64,000 bases of DNA. It comes from Tamlana sp038148895. GTDB taxonomy: Bacteria > Bacteroidota > Bacteroidia > Flavobacteriales > Flavobacteriaceae. The stretch lies in the NCBI GenBank assembly GCA_038148895.1, contig JBBVGQ010000004.1, one strand, 5' to 3'. The translations under genes and the position numbers were made by a program. Shown here piece by piece: positions 25,301 to 33,372 of the stretch. The notes beneath the pieces were generated by a model. That model was not told the DNA's origin. It saw only the letters and a list, made by a program, of their open reading frames with translations, and did not search any database. Position 1 is the stretch's first letter. Each line of letters opens with the position of its first letter.

Positions 25301-28002
25301 GAAATGTCATTATTGTTGCAATTCACTTCTTCTAGAAAAACATTATTGGTAATATTTAAAACCGATAGCTTATTATTGGAACAATCAAGTAGTTTTAACA
25401 GACTATTTCCAGAAATATTCAAAACGCTTAAATTGTTGTCGGCACAGTCCAACTCCTCTAAATTGATATTTAATGAAGTATCTAAATCGGCTAATTTATT
25501 GCTTGAGCAAAACAACTTTTTTAAACTAACAGTTCCTGTGGTGTTGAGTAACCCAGCTGTATTCGAAATATTATTAGTTAAAAAATAATTTGAACTACAG
25601 TACAGCTCTTCCAAATTTACCATGCCACTAATATCCAAATCACTCAGGTAATTATTGCTACAATCTAAACTCGTCAACGATACAAAATCCTGAATTCCTT
25701 CCAAACTTTGTATTTGTTTATTATTGACATTTAAATTCAAAATATGCTCAATATTTGAGGTTAAAACCTGATTATCCAAAGGACCAGAATCCAAACCTAA
25801 ATCAATTAAAGCCTGTTCAAAATTGTCATCTGGTATTGTTGTGAATCTATTGTTTTCACAATCGACATTATACGTTGCAATGGCATCCTTTTGCCAACTA
25901 CCAGGAATATTTCCAATAATTGCATCATCCACATTTATACAAAACAAACTTGGATTATTTGTTGCATTAAAAACCGATAAATTGACATTGGCCCCATTTT
26001 TAATATTCAATGTAAAAAGTGCATTATTATTACATAGTAATTCTGAAAGCGAGGTGTTTGAAGCAAAATTCAAATATTCAATTTGATTATTTGAACAGTT
26101 TAAAATTTGTAGAGCCACATTGTCGCTTAAATCTAAAACAGACAGGGTGTTATTGGAACAATTTAAGGTTTGAAGTGCTAGAAAATCCTCTATTCCTGTT
26201 AAATCTGTGATGCCCAAACCAGAAACATCCAGTATCGTTAGTGCGTTAATATCGGCAGTTGGCACAAAATTGTTAAGTGTTCCATCTGAATCAATGTTCA
26301 AATCAATTAAAGCTTGCTCAAAATTATCGTCAGGAACATAAGTTCCACAAATTAAATTATAGCTTGCCGAAACATCCTTTAGCCAGCCAGCCGCTGCATT
26401 GGCATTTGCAATATTATCTACTTGAATGCAAAATAAATTGGCATTATTCATCGCATTAAAAGCTGTTATGGTATTGTTAGTCCCATTCTGTACATTCAAT
26501 GAAAACAAACTATTATCGTTGCAAATAAAACTTACCAATGACGCATTGACACTGATATCCAAGACTTCAATTTGGTTGAAGGAACAATCTAAACTGACCA
26601 ACAAAACATTATTTGCAATATCTAAATTTGTCAATGAGTTATTGGCACAATTTAGATTGGTAAGCGCCACATTATTTCTTAAATCCAAATTGGAAATAGA
26701 ATTATTTGAACAATCAACTATTTGTAAGACCAAATTGGAACTCAAATTTAAGCTCGACAGCGTATTATTTGAAACATTAATTTGTAACAGCCCTGTATTG
26801 TTCGAAAAATCAATGTATTCTATTTGGTTCATGCTGCAATCCAATGTTTCTAAATCAACAAAATCTTCAATGCCCGATAAACTTGAAATAGATTTATTTG
26901 TTATATCTAAACTGGCCAAGCCATTTATATTTGCAGTTAGCACAAAATTATCCAACACGTTATCGTAACCTAAATCAATTAACGCCTGTTCAAAATTATC
27001 GTCAGGAACATAGGTAAAAATATCTGCACATGTTGTTTCTGAATAATATGTCCAATCATCTTTAATCCATGCTAAGGGAGGCGAATAGCTGGCATCAACC
27101 TGTATACAATACAAATCTGGATTATCCTCTGAATTAAAAGTTGAAATCAAGTCATTAAACCCATTGGAAATATTTAATGTCACCAATTGGTTTTTGGAAA
27201 CATTTATGGAACCCGAACCTTGACAAACCGTTGCAGGGTCAGTTTGGGGATCTGGACAAGACTCGATATTAATAAGACTTAGGTCTAAAATTGACAATAA
27301 GTTGTTTGATGCATTAAGGTTTTTTAGAGATGCATTATTTAACAAATTTAAATCTGCTATTTGGTTTGATGCACAAAATAAGCTTTCCAATTTGTAATGA
27401 ACGCTAACATCTAATCCCGTTAACCTATTGTTTGAAACATTCAGAAAAGATATGTTCGTGTTGTTGCTTATATTCAGTTGCATTAATTGGTTAGCAGAAC
27501 AGGTTAAACTTTTTAACGCCGAAAGATTGCTCAGATCTAAAACTTGTATTTGATTATCAGAACAATTAAGAGTTTCTAAACCAGTATTATTAGCCAACGA
27601 AAGACCAACCAATGCATTTGAACCACATAATAGCGAGGTCAAATTTGTATTATTGGAAACATCAACGTTAGTCAAGTCATTATTACTACAAATAAGTGTT
27701 TCTAAACTCGTGAAAGCTGCTATTCCAGTAATATTCGATATATTTTGATTACTGACGTCAAGTGTAATTACATTATCTATACTTGATGTTAAAACCGTTC
27801 CATTACCGTTAACGCCATCTCCCATACTTGATGCATCACCAACACTAACCAAGGCTCCATCAGCTGTATGGGTTTCTAGATAATTTTCAAAATTAACATC
27901 AGGAATGCTTGTTGTTTGTGCCACCAAAAATGGCACAAACAACAATGTGCCTATAAAAGAGAATAGAATATGCCTAGCGATGATTGATTTATTAAAATTC
28001 AT
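22327..28002 (-). CDS. giant secreted leucine-rich-repeat protein with T9SS sorting domain
   Basis: A 1891-residue surface protein. After the signal peptide it has six modules, each opening with a PDxNFE-type cap (for example YVPDDNFEQALIDLGYD; at about residues 34, 329, 554, 720, 1164 and 1390). Each is followed by 5-15 short LRRs of the form LDCSNNQLxxLDLSNN and most close with a Cys-containing CIQVDD...W.KD segment. A thrombospondin-type-3-like stretch (DADNDGVANIDDQCPNTP, about 1627) and a T9SS C-terminal sorting domain (YPNPFQNKVDV from about 1817, ending FKIVKK) finish the protein. It probably mediates binding at the cell surface; the ligand is unknown. Confidence 0.88.
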   Translation of the reverse strand: MNFNKSIIARHILFSFIGTLLFVPFLVAQTTSIPDVNFENYLETHTADGALVSVGDASSMGDGVNGNGTVLTSSIDNVITLDVSNQNISNITGIAAFTSLETLICSNNDLTNVDVSNNTNLTSLLCGSNALVGLSLANNTGLETLNCSDNQIQVLDLSNLSALKSLTCSANQLMQLNISNNTNISFLNVSNNRLTGLDVSVHYKLESLFCASNQIADLNLLNNASLKNLNASNNLLSILDLSLINIESCPDPQTDPATVCQGSGSINVSKNQLVTLNISNGFNDLISTFNSEDNPDLYCIQVDASYSPPLAWIKDDWTYYSETTCADIFTYVPDDNFEQALIDLGYDNVLDNFVLTANINGLASLDITNKSISSLSGIEDFVDLETLDCSMNQIEYIDFSNNTGLLQINVSNNTLSSLNLSSNLVLQIVDCSNNSISNLDLRNNVALTNLNCANNSLTNLDIANNVLLVSLDCSFNQIEVLDISVNASLVSFICNDNSLFSLNVQNGTNNTITAFNAMNNANLFCIQVDNIANANAAAGWLKDVSASYNLICGTYVPDDNFEQALIDLNIDSDGTLNNFVPTADINALTILDVSGLGITDLTGIEDFLALQTLNCSNNTLSVLDLSDNVALQILNCSNNQIEYLNFASNTSLSELLCNNNALFTLNIKNGANVNLSVFNATNNPSLFCINVDDAIIGNIPGSWQKDAIATYNVDCENNRFTTIPDDNFEQALIDLGLDSGPLDNQVLTSNIEHILNLNVNNKQIQSLEGIQDFVSLTSLDCSNNYLSDLDISGMVNLEELYCSSNYFLTNNISNTAGLLNTTGTVSLKKLFCSSNKLADLDTSLNINLEELDCADNNLSVLNISGNSLLKLLDCSNNKLSVLNITNNVFLEEVNCNNNDISNLIAATSTNTTLTKLSCANNDMTNLQVNNYLSLVEINAGSNSLTQLNTNSNVALEILNITNNEISNLNLVSNTNLMQLFVAQNQLSQLDLTTNAQLLNLNCNFNEISQLSLDGATLLRYLSCTNNQLSTLDVSNNSDLIEINVSNNILSVIVLANDLNQLKILNCSNNLLEANLDLSTMGTGICPLDLNSQDFCSNEIMINVANNQLQSINIQNGINANISMFNGSSNPVLKCIQVDDVNNIGAEWQKDTTAQYSINCRIGETYVPDDNFEQTLINLGYDAGPLDDYVATSVIAVVVLLDVNSNAIMDLTGIEDFAALQNLNCSNNSLVEININQNENLIELDCSNNGLTNLDVSNNVLLTNINCSNNSLSSLDLTSNVDLVNLNISNNSFLQFIPGDILFLQVFNCDSNQLVDLDFRSNESLTSLSCANNLLETLNIKNGQNASLSNLNALNNTDLTCIETDSGTVPSGVTWLKDVTTQFAINCHFGETYVPDDAFETALINLGYDSGDLDDYVQTSNISVISYLDVSAQNISDLTGIEDFVKLKTLIFEGNQIANVNLNNNILLENLNASNNMLFNLDVSLFVNLKQLNTSGNMLAQINLDSNIDILDLNVSNNVLTSINLGLLIGLKKLVCSNNQLVELDVTSNPNLIELTCHSNAFIQDKLNLQNGANEKLVKFTATNNPDLRCILVDDPFEVISNTSGTYDNWFKDATANYQIICDDADNDGVANIDDQCPNTPFGYTVDLFGCPILELPNNNFAILITGETCLNNNDGKINISTLEYYNYTATLTKANFSKTYHFTNEIDILNLLAGTYQLCITMEEWPDFEQCYTAVISQPDPLEVISSKSTDGGKVSLDMYGSTSFNIKFNEFEFTTNDASLTLNLKHGENTLKISTDIDCQGIYEESLFFSDYAQVYPNPFQNKVDVYLGSAKEEVKVNVFSYLGQLVYSHKTLDENTRNIQIDTSQWAEGFYSVVVEAGSSFRTFKIVKK

Positions 28003-28010
28003 AGCTAAGT

Positions 28011-30239
28011 TTAGTGTTTTTCTTTTAACTCAATTTTTTTATGATAGTGTAACTGTCTGTCTAGTCTTGTTTTTATTTTGTTAAAGAGCATATTTTTAAA
28101 TGCGGGGTCTTCATTAATCTTTTTCCAAAGAACATGGTTTTCAACATCAACACCATTGGCACTCATCTGTTCCTGTGCCATGGCAAGCCCTTTCTCAAAA
28201 TCATCTTTGGTAACTTCCCAATAAACAATTTTACCATGATCTGTATCTACTACTTCATAATCTCTACCATCAAAATTATTTATAACCAATTCATCCAAAT
28301 TTTGATTGGAAAAACTCTTACCCTGTTTTAAGTTGGATAGTATATTATGGATTTCATCTATTTGACTTTTTAATTCATTTATTTCCTCAGCTTGTTCTTT
28401 TACCTTTTGTTCGAGCTGAATTACAATACTGTTATTGTCATTTTTATTTAATCCAACGGCAACATTTACCAAATTAAAACCAAATGTTTTACTGCTTTTT
28501 TCCCACGCAACGCCAACGATGTTAGCTATATCCTCCGATTTTATTTTTAAGGATGAAACTGCAACACCAATTCCATCGTTTTTACCACTTGGCAAGATAT
28601 AATCACCAATATTTACATTGCCAAATACTTTAACTGGAACTTGACCCATAAAAGCTACTTTTTCAAAATCGTCTTCTCTATTGGCTGGTGGCATATTTCC
28701 CAGCACAATTGGCTTGAAAGAAACCACCATTACTCGCTCTGCATTTTGGGTATTCTTAGAAATTTTACCTCCTATAACACCAACAATATCACCATATGTA
28801 ACCGTTTCATTTTTGTCCGCTCTTTGCAAATATTCAGCATAATCTCCGGCACCTGAAGCATATGTTACCCCTTGATAAAAATCTTTGTTACTGTCATATC
28901 TTGTTTGATTATCTTCAGCCCTACCAATTGCAAAAGCTTGAAAAACAGCCTGTGCCGTAGCTGAAATTAGCTCAACACCGGCAAAAGCAATATCTGCTGG
29001 ACCGGGGGAAGCCAAACAACCTCCCAATCCAACACAAGCTCTAAAATCAGATGAAGCCTTAATAAGCTGTGCTCCGGCAATAATTTCATTTGCAAGTGCA
29101 AAGCCATAATCAAGATATGCATCATAAATATCATAATCCAATGAGGATTGATCAAACAAATAATCTGCATTATTTTCATACTCACTAGGTATTTCCCCTT
29201 CTATTCTTCCCCATTGACCTAAACCGTCCCAGAAGGAAACAAAATTGTTTCCGTTTCTTCTGCTGCCATTTACTTTAATTGCAATCCCTTGGGTACTTCC
29301 TTCAACCAAAAGCGGATAATTACCCATACTTCTACCAGGGTCATTTTGTGCTTGTGGAACTCCATCTGCATTATTGGCATAGGTAATGGCAGCTGTATGA
29401 ACCGTTGACCTTAAAACAATTTGTTGGGTTGATTCAACTTCAAGAGTCCCGAAAAGGTTTGTAGACTGATTTACTACTAAATTAGTTGCTTCCAAATCTG
29501 CAAAAGAGGCCTGTCCTGTTGCTTCAAAATCGGAAACGGTGGTTTTTCCCAATACATCCAATGTTCCATTTAAAGTTGTTGGCGCATTAACATCAATTGC
29601 TCCAGGGACACCAACGTTTAATGCGCCTGTTAAATTAGTATTACTTTGGTTATTTACATCTAAGGAGCCATTTAAATTAGTAGTTCCATCAACCGTTAAA
29701 TCTCCTGTTAAATTAGCCTCATTGCCACCATCTATCAAAAGGGTACTGTTTAAGGTTGTTGGACCATTTACGGTCAATTCTCTGTTTAAAAAGGTATCAT
29801 CATCAACATCCAATGTTCCTGTGGCTGTTATGTTTCTGTGATAGGCATAAGGCGCGAAAGTAAGCTGTTCCCTGCTCATATCAACAAAATTGCTACCACC
29901 TTCAAAATCTATTTCTACCTTTAAATCCTTAGATGTGCCGTCCCAACTAATGGTTTCAAAATAGTCATGTTCAACAGCGCCAATAATTAAATTCACACGA
30001 CCGAATTCGTCTGTAGTTGTGGTTTGGATTTCTTGAAATTCAACTTGATTGCCTGAATCGAATATGGTAAACCGAATGGCCACATCTGTAACTGGCAAAT
30101 AATTGCCTTCAGAATCTACACCTGGTAATTCCAGCACATCTGGCCCGATAATGACGGCTTGATAAGTAATGCCGTCGGTTTGTGCCATCAACTTTAAAGA
30201 GAATAATAGAAATAATCCTAGAGTAAGTATATGTTTCAT
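28011..30239 (-). CDS. secreted tail-fibre-like protein with Peptidase_G2-like region
   Basis: A 742-residue secreted protein (signal peptide ending LMAQ). Residues about 20-135 are a beta domain seen at the start of many flavobacterial secreted proteins (GITYQAVI...FAPYAYHRN). Residues about 140-260 are repeats with a DLTVDGTTNLNGSLDVNN pattern, as in beta-helical tail fibres. Around residues 455-610 (SGAGDYAEYLQ..., then GDIVGVIGG) it resembles the Peptidase_G2/IMC autoproteolytic domain of phage tail spikes. Residues 630-665 are a coiled coil. No T9SS sorting domain is seen. It lies 8 nt before the LRR gene. The comparison to phage proteins is by eye. Confidence 0.75.
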   Translation of the reverse strand: MKHILTLGLFLLFSLKLMAQTDGITYQAVIIGPDVLELPGVDSEGNYLPVTDVAIRFTIFDSGNQVEFQEIQTTTTDEFGRVNLIIGAVEHDYFETISWDGTSKDLKVEIDFEGGSNFVDMSREQLTFAPYAYHRNITATGTLDVDDDTFLNRELTVNGPTTLNSTLLIDGGNEANLTGDLTVDGTTNLNGSLDVNNQSNTNLTGALNVGVPGAIDVNAPTTLNGTLDVLGKTTVSDFEATGQASFADLEATNLVVNQSTNLFGTLEVESTQQIVLRSTVHTAAITYANNADGVPQAQNDPGRSMGNYPLLVEGSTQGIAIKVNGSRRNGNNFVSFWDGLGQWGRIEGEIPSEYENNADYLFDQSSLDYDIYDAYLDYGFALANEIIAGAQLIKASSDFRACVGLGGCLASPGPADIAFAGVELISATAQAVFQAFAIGRAEDNQTRYDSNKDFYQGVTYASGAGDYAEYLQRADKNETVTYGDIVGVIGGKISKNTQNAERVMVVSFKPIVLGNMPPANREDDFEKVAFMGQVPVKVFGNVNIGDYILPSGKNDGIGVAVSSLKIKSEDIANIVGVAWEKSSKTFGFNLVNVAVGLNKNDNNSIVIQLEQKVKEQAEEINELKSQIDEIHNILSNLKQGKSFSNQNLDELVINNFDGRDYEVVDTDHGKIVYWEVTKDDFEKGLAMAQEQMSANGVDVENHVLWKKINEDPAFKNMLFNKIKTRLDRQLHYHKKIELKEKH

Positions 30240-30262
30240 AGCTGATTGAATTTTAAATAATT

Positions 30263-30784
30263 TTATTTTTTGATGAGTTTTGCGTTGAACAACTTATCAT
30301 CGCTCATAACCTTTAAGAGGTATGAACCACTGGAGATATCCACAAGATTTAAATTTATTTTTTGTGAGGGTTTAAATTCCTTTGAATACACGAGCTTTCC
30401 AGCCACATCAAAAACGAGAACGGAAACATCCTTTTTTATGTCCTGAGAAAAAGTGACATCAACCGATTCCTCAAAAGGGTTTGGATAAACATGGGCGACT
30501 AAATTATTGTTTCTAGATATGGGCACTACCTTGATATTGTTCAACGGTTGTTGGTATCCTTGCCGTAGCGCAAAACCATTACCATAATGCGTTCCAATAA
30601 CACTACTTTGGCCAATGCTTTGGCTTACTTTATAGTTTCCTTTTTGTGTTGAAACAACGCGGGATGAGCCACCAGCACCCAAATTCGACCTAACGATGGT
30701 ATATGATTTAGAATCAGAGTTGGTTTGCCCCTGAATTGAAAAGACAAAACTGAAAATAAACGCTAAGGGTAAAAATATTTTCAT
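30263..30784 (-). CDS. small secreted protein with T9SS C-terminal sorting domain
   Basis: A 173-residue protein: signal peptide, a short SxxGGSSR-rich mature part (YTIVRSNLGAGGSSRVVS, then FALRQGYQQP) and a T9SS sorting domain from about residue 100 (VYPNPFEESVDVTF, then GKLVYSKEF, ending LIKK). It is the first gene of the operon that includes the tail-fibre-like, LRR and FN3 proteins (23 nt to the next gene). The mature part is too short for an enzyme. Its role is not known. Confidence 0.82.
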   Translation of the reverse strand: MKIFLPLAFIFSFVFSIQGQTNSDSKSYTIVRSNLGAGGSSRVVSTQKGNYKVSQSIGQSSVIGTHYGNGFALRQGYQQPLNNIKVVPISRNNNLVAHVYPNPFEESVDVTFSQDIKKDVSVLVFDVAGKLVYSKEFKPSQKINLNLVDISSGSYLLKVMSDDKLFNAKLIKK

Positions 30785-30861
30785 TCTTTAATTTTCTTTG
30801 TGTTATTAGGGTTTTGGTTCTAAAACTAAAATTAGCATATTTCTGCCTATTGTAATAGCTT

Positions 30862-30878
30862 GTCCTATGTTTGTCCAC
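30862..30878 (+). promoter_or_regulatory. GTCC-type phased pair upstream of the LRR operon
   Basis: GTCCTA at 30862 and GTCCAC at 30873 start 11 bp apart on the plus strand, 78-94 bp before the first gene of the minus-strand operon. They match the half-site and period found at 18320-18369. Orientation is reversed relative to that cassette. A TAATTTTA box (minus, 30834-30827) could be the promoter. Confidence 0.5.
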
Positions 30879-30944
30879 CTTTAAAATCGGGTTTTAAGCA
30901 CAATTCCTTTAAAAATTAATAAAGCCCCGTCAAAAAAACTGTTG

Positions 30945-31601
30945 TTATAGTCTGGGATCAAAATCACAATAACAGTTTGGCAGGTTAATTATGAACCCTA
31001 TGCCAAATTCATGGACATTTAAATTTAATTTTTCGGCATTTTCGCCACTGCTTATTAAAACCGACCTGCCAAAATTGTAACCCACATAAATAGCCGTATT
31101 ATTTGATATAGGATACTGCAAGGCAACCCCTCCCCTAAAAAACAAAATGTTATTGTTGAATTCTTCTTCACCAACCAGATTGTACACATCGTTATTTATG
31201 GTTTGGTTTCCTCTAACCAAAAATTCTGAAGCCAATGAACCTTTTGCAAAAAATGAAAGATTCCTGATTTGAAACAATTGTAAATCCAAACTAGCGCTAA
31301 GACCAAGATAACTTACATCCCAAGCAAAATAATTATCCACACTGCTTTCACTACCTATCGCCCCATAATTGTTGTAGGACAAACCCAAACCTAAAAACAA
31401 CGATTTTTGGTTGTTTAAAACATGCCTATAGCCCATACCAAAGTGGGTTTTAGACCTAGAAAGCAAATTGTCTAGAGGCTGTCCTTGGGAATTTTTATAG
31501 TCAAATACTGAAATCGTGGAACCAGATTCCATGTAAAGCTGTTGGGCATAACACGAAATACCAAATAAAAAAATAAAGCTTAGCAGTAGTTTTCTCATCA
31601 T
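30945..31601 (-). CDS. outer-membrane beta-barrel protein
   Basis: A 218-residue secreted protein (signal peptide MRKLLLSFIFLFGISCYAQQ). The rest is alternating amphipathic strands ending in aromatic residues (FGMGYRHVL, FLGLGLSYNNYG, YVGYNFGRSVLIS, FGIGFIINL), typical of an 8-stranded outer-membrane barrel. The C-terminus ends in a short polar tail (CYCDFDPRL), so it is not a classical BAM signal. It could be a PorP/SprF-type protein beside a T9SS operon, but length and motifs do not decide this. It is transcribed toward the T9SS operon, 160 nt away. Confidence 0.75.
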   Translation of the reverse strand: MMRKLLLSFIFLFGISCYAQQLYMESGSTISVFDYKNSQGQPLDNLLSRSKTHFGMGYRHVLNNQKSLFLGLGLSYNNYGAIGSESSVDNYFAWDVSYLGLSASLDLQLFQIRNLSFFAKGSLASEFLVRGNQTINNDVYNLVGEEEFNNNILFFRGGVALQYPISNNTAIYVGYNFGRSVLISSGENAEKLNLNVHEFGIGFIINLPNCYCDFDPRL

Positions 31602-32035
31602 TTGTAATTCAATTTACCTAAATTATAACTCCCTTTAGCAATCTTTTCTCTTTTAAAACAATATCTATATGCTCATAAAAGATAATTCTATAATTTGTTT
31701 CTAATGGAAAAGCGGTTGGTACAGTTGCCAAAAGTGAAGCTATGGGTTAATTTCATTTTAAGGTCAATACTAATGTATTGATATCAGGTTACAAAAAAAA
31801 ATAAATCCGTTTATGTCCACTATTTGTCCATCAAAACATTTTAATTCCTCAAAATACCAGCAAATTTGAAACAACACCTTTTTATTACTTGTTCAAATTC
31901 ATTAAATTTTTCGAAGATTTCTCAATATAAATCTTCTTTTAACAACACTACTCATATGTGTTAAAAATTATTGGATATTAGATAATTAGACCAATATTTT
32001 GTAACTTATGTCATGGTTATCTAAAAATTATCGTC
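31602..32035. other. 434-bp divergent intergenic region with operator-like pair
   Basis: No gene is seen. AT-rich. It lies between the beta-barrel gene (minus) and the CarboxypepD-reg gene (plus). GTCCAC at 31815 and GTCCAT at 31826 form an 11-bp phased pair like those at 18320-18369. No clear promoter box could be assigned to either side. Confidence 0.6.
31815..31831 (+). promoter_or_regulatory. GTCCAC/GTCCAT phased pair
   Basis: Half-sites start at 31815 and 31826, 11 bp apart, with the same plus orientation as the array at 18320. They are about 205-220 bp upstream of the ATG at 32036 and about 215-230 bp upstream of the minus-strand gene at 31601. Confidence 0.45.
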
Positions 32036-33301
32036 ATGAACAAAATAACCCAATATCGTTTTATTTATGCGTTAGCTCTTTTCTTATTTTGTGGCAGCAT
32101 AGTATATGCCCAAAATTCAGATAATTTTAAAGAAATCGAAGGAAAAGTGGTTGACAAAACCACAAGCAAACCACTTGTTTTCGCTGATATTGTTATAAAC
32201 AACTCAAATATTAGCACCGTAACAAATAGTGATGGTGAATTTTTATTAAAAGTGCCTGAAAATCTTATTGACGAAACCATCAGCGTTACCTATTTAGGTT
32301 ATGACAAAGTGGAGCTAAAGATTTCTTCAATTGGAAAAAATGAAAAAATAGAATTAGAGCAAGGTTTTACTACGCTAAACGAAATTAGCATCATTGCCAC
32401 ACGTATGGAAGATGCTCTGGAGCTCGTTAAAAAAACACTCAAAAACAAAAGCACCATTTACAATAACAATAACGCTTTAATGACCGCATTTTATAGAGAA
32501 ACAATTAAGAAAAGGAAGAAAAATGCGTCCATCTCTGAAGCGGTTGTAAAGATACATAAACAACCATACAATAATTTTAGAGACGACCATATTGAATTGG
32601 TCAAAGCCAGAAAAAATACCGATTACACAAAATTGGACACCATTGCCCTGAAGCTACAAGGTGGGCCTTTTAGTAATCTTTACACCGATATTATAAAATA
32701 CCCGGAGTTTATTTTTACGGAAGAAAGCTTAGAACTTTATAACTTTAGCTATGCCCCAACCACAACAATTAATAATAAGCCTATTTATGTTATTGATTTT
32801 AAACAAAAAAGCCATATTAATACACCTCTCTACTATGGTAAACTCTATATTGATGCGGGTTCTTTGGCCCTTAAAAGTGCCGTGTATAGCCTAAACGTTT
32901 CCAATCGAGAATTATCCAGCCGAATGTTTGTTCGTAAAAAACCCAAAAAAGTTGAAGTTTACCCTAAAGAGGCGAATTATAGAGTGAATTATCGCACCCA
33001 AAATGGCAAATGGCACTACGCTTACAGCAATATTTCGATAACTTTTAAAGTGAATTGGAAAGGCAAATTATTTAATAGTTTATATAGCTTGAACAGTGAA
33101 ATGGCTATAACCGATTGGGAAATTAAAGACACAAAAATTGCTGAAATCAGAAGCCAATTAATACGTCCTACAACCATTTTGACGGAAAAGGCATCGGGCT
33201 TTTCAGACCCAAAATTTTGGGGGCCATACAATATCATTGAACCTGAAAAATCAATAGAATCGGCCATAAAAAAAATTCAACGGCAGTTAAAAAGAACCTA
33301 A
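32036..33301 (+). CDS. CarboxypepD-reg-like (SusC-plug-type) surface protein
   Basis: A 421-residue secreted protein (signal peptide ending IVYAQ). Residues about 33-110 are a CarboxypepD-reg-like domain (EGKVVDKTTSKPLVFADIVI...VTYLGYDKVELKISS), the Greek-key domain that precedes TonB-dependent receptor plugs. No plug or barrel follows; the C-terminal 290 residues resemble those of similar stand-alone proteins (LELYNFSYAPTTTINNKPIYV), which are annotated only as carboxypeptidase-like. A paralogous arrangement is at 41406. Probably periplasmic or surface located; function unknown. Confidence 0.75.
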   Translation: MNKITQYRFIYALALFLFCGSIVYAQNSDNFKEIEGKVVDKTTSKPLVFADIVINNSNISTVTNSDGEFLLKVPENLIDETISVTYLGYDKVELKISSIGKNEKIELEQGFTTLNEISIIATRMEDALELVKKTLKNKSTIYNNNNALMTAFYRETIKKRKKNASISEAVVKIHKQPYNNFRDDHIELVKARKNTDYTKLDTIALKLQGGPFSNLYTDIIKYPEFIFTEESLELYNFSYAPTTTINNKPIYVIDFKQKSHINTPLYYGKLYIDAGSLALKSAVYSLNVSNRELSSRMFVRKKPKKVEVYPKEANYRVNYRTQNGKWHYAYSNISITFKVNWKGKLFNSLYSLNSEMAITDWEIKDTKIAEIRSQLIRPTTILTEKASGFSDPKFWGPYNIIEPEKSIESAIKKIQRQLKRT

Positions 33302-33372
33302 AATCATGCAAATTTAAAAGAGAAAACCAGGTGCTTTTTTGTTAAATTTACAGTCTAAATATTGATTGAACG

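Noticed and set aside
24995..26968. Several long plus-strand frames opposite the LRR gene
   Set aside because: They mirror the repeated LRR codons; amino-acid composition is low in complexity and no start context or domain is visible.
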